From: Nanobdellota archaeon
GTDB lineage: Archaea; Nanobdellota; Nanobdellia; Pacearchaeales; GW2011-AR1
Assembly (NCBI GenBank): GCA_030647965.1
Contig: JAUSIT010000005.1
Coordinates: 1 to 35,519 of the forward strand
Direction: 5' to 3'
DNA length: 35,519 nt
Both the position numbers and the translations under genes were made by a program. Under the pieces are notes generated by a model. That model had not been told where the DNA came from and made no database searches. It saw only the letters and a program-made list of their open reading frames with translations. Of the stretch, positions 14,159 through 21,493 are shown piece by piece (the first letter of the stretch is position 1; the number at the start of each line of letters is the position of its first letter).

Positions 14159-17143
14159 ATGAATATAAAAAAAGTTAGAAAAAGAGATGGAAGTGTTGTA
14201 TTATTTCAAAAAGAAAAGATAGCAGAAGCTGTTTGGAGAGCAGCAAAGGCAGTTGGAGGCCAGGATAAAGAAAAAGCAGAACATATTGCTGATTTAGTTT
14301 CTCAAAAACTTGGTTTGAAATATGGTGAAACAGGGATTCCTGAAGTTGAAGAAGTGCAGGATTTAGTTGAAAAAATGCTTATTGAAGAAGGACATGCAAA
14401 AACTGCAAAAGCATATATACTATATAGGAAAAGTCATGAGGAATTGAGAAATGTAAAAGGTTTGTTTGATACTATAGAGGTTGTTGATGATTATGTTGGT
14501 TTAAATGATTGGATGGTTAAAGAAAATTCTAATATGGGATTTTCTTTGCAAGGATTAAATAATTATATTGCAACAAAAATAATTACTAATTACTGGATGA
14601 GAAGGATTTATCCTGAAGCAATAAGAAAAGCACATGAAAATGTTGATTTGCATATTCATGATTTAGGCACTCTTGGAGCATACTGCGTAGGGTGGGATTT
14701 AAATGATTTATTAATTTCTGGATTTAAAGGAGTTGCAGGAAAAGTTGAATCAAAACCTGCAAAACATTTGAGAACTGCATTAGGGCAAATTGTAAATTTC
14801 TTTTATACTTTACAAGGGGAAACAGCAGGAGCACAGGCTTTTTCAAATTTTGATACTTTACTTGCTCCTTTCATAAGATATGATGATTTAGATTATAAAC
14901 ATGTAAAACAAGCAATGCAGGAATTTTTATTTAATATGGCGGTTCCTACAAGGGTGGGATTTCAATGTATGTCTGAAGATACTGAAATATTGACTTTGAA
15001 TGGATGGAAAAATTATGAAGATTTGAAGGTAGGCGATACTATTAAAACTTTTAATATTGGGAAAAAATCTATTGAAGATAAACCTATAAAAAAATTATTC
15101 AAGAGATATTATGAAGGCATTATGTATAATTTGAAAAATAGAATTCAAGACCAACTTATATCTCCCGGGCATAGAATTGTAAGAAAAAAATTTCAGACAG
15201 AAAATTATGTTTTAGAAGAAGTTGAAAAAATTGACAAAATGAAATCTCCTTTTATTGTTCCTATTGCAGGCAGAAATAATAATAAAGATTCAAAATTAAA
15301 AGATGATGAAATAAAATTGCTTGCTTGGGTTATTGCTGAAGGAACAGAAGAAAATTCAAATCAAAAATATAGGCATTCATGTAGAATTACTATTTATCAA
15401 TCTAAAATAAAAAATTATGAAAAGTATAAAGAAATTATTGGACTTTTAAAAAAATTTAAATTAAATTATTCTGAAAGAGATTCTTCTCCAGCATTAGGAG
15501 ATTCTGTGAAAATGATAAGATTGGATGCTGAATCATCAAGAAAAATTCATTTTTTATTTGGAACTAATGAAAGTATTAACTTTATCCCAAAAATTTTATT
15601 TAATCTAAGTAAAAGACAAGCAAGATTATTTTTAGAGACTTATATTAAAGCAGATGGTTTTGAAAATTGTAAAATTAGTACAACTAATAAAAATATTTTA
15701 GATGGGCTTCAACAAATTGCAGTTGATGCAGAGTATGGTTTTACAGTTTTAACAAGACAACCTACAATAGGAAAAAAATTAATTTATGTTTTAAGATTGA
15801 TTAAACATTTAGAAACTTATATTCAAAAAATAGAAAAAGTGAATTATAAGGGGATTATTTGGTGTCCTAATACGGATAATGAAACTGTAATTGCAAGAAG
15901 AAATGGAAAAGTTTTCATTACAGGAAATACACCATTTACAAATATTACTATGGATTTGAAAGTTCCTGTTCATATGAAAAATGAAGCAGTAATTATTGGA
16001 GGAAAACCTCAAAAAGAAACTTATGGGGAATTTCAAAAAGAAATGAATATGATAAATAAGGCCTTTGCAGAATGCATGCTTGAAGGGGATGCGTCTGGTA
16101 GAGTTTTTACATTTCCAATTCCAACATATAATATAACCAAAGATTTTGACTGGGATAATTCTGAATATGATTTAATTTGGGAAATGACTTCTAAATATGG
16201 GATTCCTTATTTTTCAAATTTTATTAATTCTGATATGAAACCAGAAGATGCACGTTCAATGTGTTGCAGATTAAGATTAGATCAGGCAGAATTAAGAAAA
16301 AGGGGCGGAGGATTATTTGGAAGTAATCCTTTAACTGGTTCAATAGGTGTTGTAACAATAAATATGCCTAGATTGGGTTTTAGTTCTGCAGATGAACAAG
16401 ATTTTTTAAAAAGATTAGGTGAATTAATGGAACTGGCAAAAGAAAGTTTAGAAATAAAAAGAAAAACAATAGAACAATTTACAGAAGTTGGATTATATCC
16501 TTATTCTAAATTTTATTTAAGAAGTATTAAAATGAAATTTGGAGAGTATTGGAAAAATCATTTTTCTACAATAGGATTATTGGGAATGAATGAAGCAATA
16601 ATGAATATTTATCCTGGTGAAAATATTGGAACTCCTAAAGGGGTTGAATTTACTATGAGAGTTTTAGGATTTATGAGAAAAAAACTTGAAGAATATCAAC
16701 AAGAAACAGGAAATATATATAATTTAGAAGCAACGCCTGGAGAGGGAACTACTTATAGATTTGCAAGAAATGATAAAAAAAGATTTGGCAAAATTATTGT
16801 TGCAAATGAAGAAGCTTTTAGAAAAGGTGCAAAACCATATTATACTAATTCAACACAATTACCTGTAAATTATACTGATGATTTATTTGAAGCATTAGAA
16901 TTGCAAGATGAACTTCAGATAAGATATACTGGTGGAACTGTTTTTCATGCTTATATTGGAGAAAAACTTCAAAAAGAAGAGATTAAGATGCTAATAAAAA
17001 AAATTGCAGATAATTTTAGAATGCCTTATTTTACAATAACGCCAGTATTTTCAATTTGTCCTATTCATGGTTATTTATATGGAAATCATGAATACTGTCC
17101 AAAATGTGATGAAGAAATTGGATTTATAGAAAATACTAATTAG
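14159..17143 (+). CDS. nrdD: Class III anaerobic ribonucleotide reductase, main chain, with intein
   Basis: Reduces NTPs to dNTPs with a glycyl radical made by NrdG. 994 codons: 673 extein residues plus a 321-residue intein (residues 270-590). An ATP-cone is at residues 1-95. The active-site Cys176 lies in LGAYCVGWDL, and the second conserved Cys is in ARSMCCRLRLD after the intein. The C-terminal metal site is SICPIHGYLYGNHEYCPKC. The chain stops just after this site (GFIENTN), so the glycyl-radical loop that normally follows is missing; it is encoded by the separate gene at 17194. The intein sits between VGFQ and TPFTN. No SD lies outside the leader hairpin. Confidence 0.95.
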   Translation: MNIKKVRKRDGSVVLFQKEKIAEAVWRAAKAVGGQDKEKAEHIADLVSQKLGLKYGETGIPEVEEVQDLVEKMLIEEGHAKTAKAYILYRKSHEELRNVKGLFDTIEVVDDYVGLNDWMVKENSNMGFSLQGLNNYIATKIITNYWMRRIYPEAIRKAHENVDLHIHDLGTLGAYCVGWDLNDLLISGFKGVAGKVESKPAKHLRTALGQIVNFFYTLQGETAGAQAFSNFDTLLAPFIRYDDLDYKHVKQAMQEFLFNMAVPTRVGFQCMSEDTEILTLNGWKNYEDLKVGDTIKTFNIGKKSIEDKPIKKLFKRYYEGIMYNLKNRIQDQLISPGHRIVRKKFQTENYVLEEVEKIDKMKSPFIVPIAGRNNNKDSKLKDDEIKLLAWVIAEGTEENSNQKYRHSCRITIYQSKIKNYEKYKEIIGLLKKFKLNYSERDSSPALGDSVKMIRLDAESSRKIHFLFGTNESINFIPKILFNLSKRQARLFLETYIKADGFENCKISTTNKNILDGLQQIAVDAEYGFTVLTRQPTIGKKLIYVLRLIKHLETYIQKIEKVNYKGIIWCPNTDNETVIARRNGKVFITGNTPFTNITMDLKVPVHMKNEAVIIGGKPQKETYGEFQKEMNMINKAFAECMLEGDASGRVFTFPIPTYNITKDFDWDNSEYDLIWEMTSKYGIPYFSNFINSDMKPEDARSMCCRLRLDQAELRKRGGGLFGSNPLTGSIGVVTINMPRLGFSSADEQDFLKRLGELMELAKESLEIKRKTIEQFTEVGLYPYSKFYLRSIKMKFGEYWKNHFSTIGLLGMNEAIMNIYPGENIGTPKGVEFTMRVLGFMRKKLEEYQQETGNIYNLEATPGEGTTYRFARNDKKRFGKIIVANEEAFRKGAKPYYTNSTQLPVNYTDDLFEALELQDELQIRYTGGTVFHAYIGEKLQKEEIKMLIKKIADNFRMPYFTITPVFSICPIHGYLYGNHEYCPKCDEEIGFIENTN
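14966..15928 (+). mobile_element. Intein with LAGLIDADG homing endonuclease inside nrdD
   Basis: 321 codons in frame. It begins with Cys (CMSEDTEILTLNGWKNYED, block A), has SPGH in block B and ends VFITGN before the Thr of TPFTN. The penultimate residue is Gly rather than the usual His. Two dodecapeptide motifs, LLAWVIAEG and LFLETYIKADG, keep the acidic residues of a LAGLIDADG nuclease, so homing activity may survive. NrdD of Methanocaldococcus jannaschii also carries inteins, so the host protein is a known target. Confidence 0.92.
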
Positions 17144-17157
17144 AAAATACTAATTAG
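17130..17157 (+). repeat. 14-nt tandem duplication across the nrdD stop
   Basis: AAAATACTAATTAG occurs twice in direct succession; the TAG ending the first unit is the nrdD stop. Removing one unit would put the glycyl-radical gene in the same frame as nrdD, but TAG, TAA and TGA codons would still separate them. Confidence 0.9.
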
Positions 17158-17193
17158 AAAATATAAATAATTAATTTAAATTGGAGGTGAAAA

Positions 17194-17316
17194 ATGAGAG
17201 AAAGAACAAGGTGTGAAGTGTTTAGCAGAATTGTAGGTTATCTTAGGCCTGTCCAGCAGTGGAATGAAGGCATGCAAGCACAATTTGCTGACAGAAAGAC
17301 GTTTAAGCTAAAGTGA
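17194..17316 (+). CDS. Stand-alone glycyl-radical domain of class III ribonucleotide reductase
   Basis: A 40-codon gene. The product (MRERTRCEVFSRIVGYLRPV, then QQWNEGMQAQFADRKTFK) is the extreme C-terminus of NrdD; Gly15 in RIVGYLRPV is the expected glycyl-radical residue, equivalent to Gly580 of phage T4 NrdD. A strong Shine-Dalgarno GGAGGTGA ends 3 nt before the ATG, and an in-frame TGA (17188-17190) overlaps it, so it is translated separately and not by frameshift from nrdD. It starts 51 nt after the nrdD stop on the same strand. It should bind NrdD so that NrdG can form the radical (inference). A free glycyl-radical domain has a precedent in YfiD/GrcA, which repairs pyruvate formate-lyase. 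Confidence 0.9.
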   Translation: MRERTRCEVFSRIVGYLRPVQQWNEGMQAQFADRKTFKLK

Positions 17317-17361
17317 TTGAAAAGAACATGATGGGTAAACCGTCAATCTTATATGCAATTA

Positions 17362-17562
17362 CATTGAAATAGTTTGCTTTAACAAGCAATTATACAAGGA
17401 TTGTCTAGCGAAAAAATTTCGCTCTTACAATATATAATCTAAGGATATAAGAGCGAAATTTTTTCAATGAACTTTAATTAATAAATAATTTGAGCCGTTA
17501 GGCGATTTAGTATCATCATAAAGTTCAATAATCAGTAAATGTAAGGTCTATTGGATTAATTA
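17362..17562 (+). repeat. Dispersed structured intergenic element, copy 2, with long-hairpin repeat copy 3
   Basis: Same order of blocks as 3957-4095: TAGTTTGCTTTAA, ATTGTCTAGCGA, TTAATTAATAAATAATT, GCC-GTTA-GGC (17494-17503), GATTTAGTATCA, AAGTTCAATAAT, then a tail ending ATTGGATTAATT. Inside it, GAAAAAATTTCGCTCTT (17410-17426) pairs perfectly with AAGAGCGAAATTTTTTC (17449-17465); this is the third copy of the long-hairpin repeat. Confidence 0.6.
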
Positions 17563-17610
17563 AGAAGAGTATAATATATTTTAAAAAGTAGTGTTTTAAT
17601 CTAGAGATAT

Positions 17611-17663
17611 GAAAATTTCACTAAATTTTCAATTACTCAATTGTGGAGGACAATTTTCGCATC
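17611..17663 (+). promoter_or_regulatory. Structured nrdG leader, Shine-Dalgarno in a hairpin loop
   Basis: GAAAATTT-CACT-AAATTTTC (17611-17630), then an 8-nt linker AATTACTC, then AATTGT-GGAGG-ACAATT (17639-17655), then TTCGC, ATC and the ATG at 17664. The geometry is that of the nrdD and fusA leaders, with different stem sequences. Confidence 0.6.
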
Positions 17664-18476
17664 ATGAAAATAAAAGGGTTTCAGAAATTAACTTTAATTG
17701 ATTATCCTGGTAAGTTAGCAAGTAGTATTTTTCTTTTTGGATGTAATTTTAAATGTGGCTTTTGCCATAATCCTGAATTAGTTTTAAAACCTAGTTTAGA
17801 AAGTTATTCTGAAGAAGATATTTTAAATTTCTTGGAAAAAAGAAAAAAATATCTTGATGGAGTTTGTTTTACTGGTGGAGAGCCTTTAATGACTTTAGAT
17901 ATAAATTTCGTGGAAAAGATAAAAGCACTAGGATATTTTATAAAAATTGATACAAATGGCTCTTTTCCTGAAAAATTATTGGAATTGATAAATGAAAATT
18001 TAATTGATTATGTTGCAATGGATATTAAATCTTCAAAAGAAAAATATTCTGAAATAACAAATGTTGATGTAAATTTTTTAGATGTCCAAAATGTGGTTCA
18101 AGTTACACCATCTAATACAATTCATTTTGGAGCATCCCAAAATCCGAACAAACCACATTTCTCTGAATGTGGTAAGATTCATGGATTTTATGATTTAGAA
18201 GAAAGCATAAAATTAATTTCAAATCTTCCTGATTATGAATTCAGAACAACTATTTTAGAAGAATATCATGATATTGCAGAAATAAGAAAAATTTTAGAAT
18301 GGCTAAATAAAACTAGTGGGAAAAAAATTAAAAGATTTGTTTTGCAGGGTTTTAAAAATCATGGAAAATTAATTGACAGCAAGTTTAATGAAGAAAAAAA
18401 TACTTCTGAAGAGCATTTATTAAAATTAAAGAAAATTGCAGAAGAGTATTGCGATAATGTTATTGTGAGGGTTTGA
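17664..18476 (+). CDS. nrdG: Anaerobic ribonucleotide reductase activating enzyme
   Basis: Radical-SAM enzyme that generates the glycyl radical of class III reductase. 270 residues from ATG 17664; the in-frame GTG at 17643 lies inside the Shine-Dalgarno hairpin and is rejected. The CxxxCxxC iron-sulfur motif is CNFKCGFCHNPE and the SAM-binding GGE is FTGGEP. About 36 residues (roughly 140-176, NVVQVTPSNTIHFGASQ...) look like an in-frame insertion, and the DNA there contains two inverted repeats. Its 3' end meets the ORF of rpe. It must recognise the small glycyl-radical protein, encoded 0.35 kb upstream. Confidence 0.93.
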   Translation: MKIKGFQKLTLIDYPGKLASSIFLFGCNFKCGFCHNPELVLKPSLESYSEEDILNFLEKRKKYLDGVCFTGGEPLMTLDINFVEKIKALGYFIKIDTNGSFPEKLLELINENLIDYVAMDIKSSKEKYSEITNVDVNFLDVQNVVQVTPSNTIHFGASQNPNKPHFSECGKIHGFYDLEESIKLISNLPDYEFRTTILEEYHDIAEIRKILEWLNKTSGKKIKRFVLQGFKNHGKLIDSKFNEEKNTSEEHLLKLKKIAEEYCDNVIVRV

Positions 18477-18505
18477 ATATTGAAAAAATGAAAGAGAGAA
18501 GTGTA

Positions 18506-19150
18506 ATGAATATTAAGATTGCGGCATCAATTTTATCTGCAGATAGAGATAATTTACAAAAAGATGTTAATGAAATAGAAAATTATTCTGATTGGCTTCA
18601 TATAGACATTATGGACGGCAAATTTGTTCCTCCAGTGACATTTATACCTAATCAAATAAAATCACTAGAAACAAAACTCATTAAAGATGTACATCTTATG
18701 GTGAATTATCCTTTAAAAGAAAATTTTATAAGAGATTATATTGATGCAGGAGCTGATATTATTACAATTCATGAAGAATGTATGGATAATATAAATAAAT
18801 GTATGGATTATATAAAAAATAATGGTGTTAAATTAGGCATTTCAATAAATCCTCCAACTTTATTAAAAAATTTAATGCCTTATCTTAATAGGGCTGATAT
18901 GATTCTTATAATGTCTGTTAATCCTGGCTATGGTGGACAAAAATTTATGCCAGAAGTTTTGCAGAAAATAAAAGAAATTAGAAAATTAAATTCAGTAATT
19001 GATATACAAATTGATGGTGGCATAAATAAAGATACAATAAAATATGCTGTCAATGCTGGTGCAAATGTCCTTGTTGCAGGTTCTGCTATTTTTGGAAAAG
19101 AAGATAGAAAAAAAGCAATAGAAGAATTAAGATATGCTTGTAAAAATTAA
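18506..19150 (+). CDS. rpe: Ribulose-phosphate 3-epimerase
   Basis: Interconverts ribulose 5-phosphate and xylulose 5-phosphate. A TIM barrel of 214 residues from ATG 18506. Family motifs: AASILSAD, HIDIMDGKFVPP (metal His and Asp), VHLMV, SVNPGYGGQKF and IDGGIN near the C-terminus, then AGSAIFG for phosphate binding. In-frame starts also exist at TTG 18473 and ATG 18488, but the family begins at the first strand right after the ATG chosen here, behind GAGAG. Close behind nrdG. It could supply pentose phosphate for nucleotide synthesis. The 3' end overlaps the convergent gene by 4 nt. Confidence 0.93.
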   Translation: MNIKIAASILSADRDNLQKDVNEIENYSDWLHIDIMDGKFVPPVTFIPNQIKSLETKLIKDVHLMVNYPLKENFIRDYIDAGADIITIHEECMDNINKCMDYIKNNGVKLGISINPPTLLKNLMPYLNRADMILIMSVNPGYGGQKFMPEVLQKIKEIRKLNSVIDIQIDGGINKDTIKYAVNAGANVLVAGSAIFGKEDRKKAIEELRYACKN

Positions 19151-19539
19151 AAATTTGGAATTACTCCAATATTTTCTTTAACTGATTCTTTAAAGGCTTT
19201 TGACTGCCCGTAATCTCTTGCAGCTAGATAAGCGCCCTGCCTATCACAATATAATTTTTTACAAATCCCCATTTCTAAAAAATGTTGGTCTAATTTGTTA
19301 TGTTTTTTTATGTGTTCTTTAGTTTTTATATAAGTTCTAAATGTTTCAGTGCCAAGCCTAGTTGCCCCTATACAGAAACCTCCTAGGGATGATAAAATAA
19401 GTCCCATAATTTTATAATCGCTATCTACAAAATTTCCATAAAGAAATGCTAGTTCTCCTAGAACAGTTATCCTATTTCCTAATAAAAGAGCTTCTGCATC
19501 TAATAATTTTTCTTTTAATTTATCTTTCAAGCTTGCCAT
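19147..19539 (-). CDS. Conserved-looking unknown protein with a hydrophobic helix
   Basis: 130 residues. Residues about 44-62 (IMGLILSSLGGFCIGATRL) are a hydrophobic, Gly-rich helix, perhaps a membrane-associated segment. Around it are charged helices (N-terminal LKDKLKEKLLDAEALLLG; a Lys-rich stretch after residue 70). The C-terminal part (CKKLYCDRQGAYLAARDYG) has two Cys five residues apart. I do not recognise the family. Codon use looks like that of the neighbours. It lies downstream of the HAD gene on the minus strand, separated by two hairpins that could terminate that transcript. Confidence 0.55.
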   Translation of the reverse strand: MASLKDKLKEKLLDAEALLLGNRITVLGELAFLYGNFVDSDYKIMGLILSSLGGFCIGATRLGTETFRTYIKTKEHIKKHNKLDQHFLEMGICKKLYCDRQGAYLAARDYGQSKAFKESVKENIGVIPNF

Positions 19540-19564
19540 TTTTTGTTATATTTTTGAATACACG

Positions 19565-19591
19565 TAAAAATCTACAACATTTAGGTTGTAG
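19565..19591 (-). terminator. Hairpin with T-tract after the HAD gene
   Basis: On the minus strand CTACAAC-loop-GTTGTAG (plus strand 19572-19591) is followed by ATTTTTA. It lies between the HAD gene and the 130-residue gene. Confidence 0.45.
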
Positions 19592-19624
19592 TAATTATTT
19601 GTTTAGTTAGATTTTTCCGGTTCT

Positions 19625-19658
19625 CACAAAACCACGAACAAACCTCCAGGGTTTTGTG
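19625..19658 (-). promoter_or_regulatory. 9-bp inverted repeat with GGAGG in the loop
   Basis: CACAAAACC and GGTTTTGTG (plus strand 19625-19633 and 19650-19658) enclose a 16-nt loop that reads CTGGAGGTT on the minus strand. It starts 5 nt after the stop of the HAD gene. No start codon follows within Shine-Dalgarno distance, so the GGAGG is probably not a ribosome-binding site. Confidence 0.4.
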
Positions 19659-19663
19659 ATCTT

Positions 19664-20314
19664 TTATAAACTTAATGCTAGATCTTCTAACTCAAAAATA
19701 TTTTTAATTGTATAATTTGCATTTTTATGATTTTCTCCATTTCTGCTTAGAAAACATGTTTGAATCCCAAAAGATTTTGGAACATCAACATCCTGAAATT
19801 TATTGTCTCCAACATAAAGAAGATTATCTGGATTTTCATTTCTTATTTTAATCCATTCTCCAAATAATCCATAATTGGTTTTTAATCCATCTTCTCTTGT
19901 AAAAATATATTTGAAAATCTGTTGATTAATTCCTATTTTATCTAGCTTTTTTTCAGTAACTATTTTAGTTGAACCAGTAAGCATATCTAATCCTTTTTGT
20001 AAAGATATTCTTTTTAGCATATTATCTAATTCTTGATTTTGTTTTATTAAGTCAACTATATCAACTTCTTTAATAATTTCTCCGAATATATCTTGGGGGA
20101 TGGTTATATTTCTATTTTTTGCTTCTTCGCTTAGTGTTTTTGAAAAAGAATTAAATTTTCTATATCCCTTATGAATTATATCTTTTGCTTCAATTGTAAA
20201 AATCCCTAAATAAAAAGACATTTTTTCATATAATGCATCATTAAATCTTTTATCTATTTCTTCACTAGTTGGATATAGGGTATTATCTAAATCCAAGCCA
20301 ATAACTTTTATCAT
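19664..20314 (-). CDS. HAD-superfamily hydrolase, phosphatase-like
   Basis: 216 residues. Motif I is GLDLDNTLYP (Asp8, Asp10), motif II is the Thr/Ser of MLTGSTKIV, motif III is a Lys near EDGLKTNYG, and motif IV is LLYVGDNKFQDVDVPK. The helical cap between motifs I and II fits subfamily I phosphatases such as pyrimidine 5'-nucleotidase and phosphoglycolate-phosphatase-like proteins; DNTLYP is common in the former. The substrate is not determinable from sequence. A TATA-like sequence lies upstream and the gene is divergent from the dCMP deaminase fusion. Confidence 0.75.
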   Translation of the reverse strand: MIKVIGLDLDNTLYPTSEEIDKRFNDALYEKMSFYLGIFTIEAKDIIHKGYRKFNSFSKTLSEEAKNRNITIPQDIFGEIIKEVDIVDLIKQNQELDNMLKRISLQKGLDMLTGSTKIVTEKKLDKIGINQQIFKYIFTREDGLKTNYGLFGEWIKIRNENPDNLLYVGDNKFQDVDVPKSFGIQTCFLSRNGENHKNANYTIKNIFELEDLALSL

Positions 20315-20430
20315 TTTTTTGTTTGTTTATCTAGACTTTAAAACTTAATTGTAATTTAGTATATATTCAATTATAGCAATGATTTTAAATAAGGAATCAA
20401 ATAAAAATTAGTAAATTAAATGAGGCAAAA

Positions 20431-21483
20431 ATGATAATTGGTTTAACAGGAACACTTGGTGCAGGAAAAGGAACTGTATCTGAATATTTAATTAGTAAGG
20501 GATTTAAGCATTTTTCTGTAAGGGATTTTTTAACAGAGAAAATTAAAGAAAAGGGATGGGCCATTAATAGGGATAATATGGTTTATCTTGCAAATGATTT
20601 GAGAAAGACATTTGGGCCGGATTATATTGTTAAAGAATTATATGATAAAGCAAAAAAGCATGAAAATAGCATTATAGAAAGTATTAGATGTCCTGGTGAA
20701 GTAGAAGCATTAAGACAAAAAAAAGATTTTTATCTTTTTGCAATTGATGCAGATATTGGAATAAGATATTCAAGAACATTAGAAAGAAAAACTGAAACAG
20801 ATAGTATTTCTTTTGAAACTTTTATTGAAAATGAACAAAGAGAAATGAGCTCAAAAGAACCATTTGAACAAAATCTTGCAAAATGTATTTCTATGTCTGA
20901 TTATCTTATTTTAAATAATAAAGGAATTGATGATTTAAATAATAAATTGGAAAATTCTGTTACAATTATCGATAAAGATGGAAGATTAAAAAGACGGCCA
21001 GATTTTGATGAAATTTATATGACAAATGCTTATAATTGGGCAGCTAAATCTACTTGTTTAAGAAGACATGTTGGAGCAGTAATTACTTTAAATAATGCTG
21101 AAATTTCTCAAGGATATAATGGCTCTCCAAGAGGTTCAAAACATTGTATTGAATTAGGATGTGAAAGAGAGAGATTAAAAATACCTTCTGGTCAGATGTT
21201 AGAAATTTGCAGAGCAGTTCATGCAGAGCCAAATGCAATTATAAATGCAGGAAGAAGTAATAGGGGGGTTGTTGGTGCAACAGTATATTCTACAACTTAT
21301 CCTTACAATATTTGTGCAGGATTAATAGTAAATTCTGGAATTTCAAAAGTAATTTATAATAGTAATTATACAAATCCTTTTGCAACTGAAATATTTAAAA
21401 ATTCTAAAGTAGATGTAATAAGATATGAAGGAGTTATGCCTAGTTCCTTTAGTAAGTTTTTTAATTTGGATAAATTAGTATAA
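20431..21483 (+). CDS. Nucleotide-kinase-like domain fused to dCMP/CMP deaminase
   Basis: 350 residues. Residues 1-185 are a P-loop domain like dephospho-CoA or nucleoside monophosphate kinases (Walker A GTLGAGKG, residues 7-14). Residues 190-350 are a deoxycytidylate deaminase, converting dCMP to dUMP: HCIELGCERERLKIPSGQ resembles the ComEB-type extra zinc loop, and the catalytic motif is HAEPNAI (His264, Glu266). The partner zinc motif, normally Pro-Cys-x-x-Cys, reads PYNIC: Tyr292 (TAC, 21304-21306) replaces the first zinc Cys, leaving Cys295. Yeast Dcd1 has a comparable N-terminal extension. dut follows directly, so dCMP to dUMP and dUTP to dUMP are co-encoded. Confidence 0.88.
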   Translation: MIIGLTGTLGAGKGTVSEYLISKGFKHFSVRDFLTEKIKEKGWAINRDNMVYLANDLRKTFGPDYIVKELYDKAKKHENSIIESIRCPGEVEALRQKKDFYLFAIDADIGIRYSRTLERKTETDSISFETFIENEQREMSSKEPFEQNLAKCISMSDYLILNNKGIDDLNNKLENSVTIIDKDGRLKRRPDFDEIYMTNAYNWAAKSTCLRRHVGAVITLNNAEISQGYNGSPRGSKHCIELGCERERLKIPSGQMLEICRAVHAEPNAIINAGRSNRGVVGATVYSTTYPYNICAGLIVNSGISKVIYNSNYTNPFATEIFKNSKVDVIRYEGVMPSSFSKFFNLDKLV

Positions 21484-21493
21484 TAATATTCTA

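Larger units (their letters stand above)
17317..17663 (+). other. Intergenic stretch before nrdG
   Basis: 347 nt without an ORF. It holds copy 2 of the dispersed element (17362-17562), including a perfect long hairpin, then a TATA-like TATATTTTAAAA (17572-17586) and the hairpin leader of nrdG. nrdG therefore probably has its own promoter. Confidence 0.55.

Noticed and set aside
17141-17196. Read-through of the nrdD TAG (for example by pyrrolysine) or frameshifting into the glycyl-radical gene
   Set aside because: The small gene is in another frame, has an in-frame TGA directly before its ATG and a strong Shine-Dalgarno of its own.
17643-17663. GTG 17643 as the nrdG start
   Set aside because: It lies in the stem of the hairpin that holds the Shine-Dalgarno; the first residues of the family fit the ATG at 17664.
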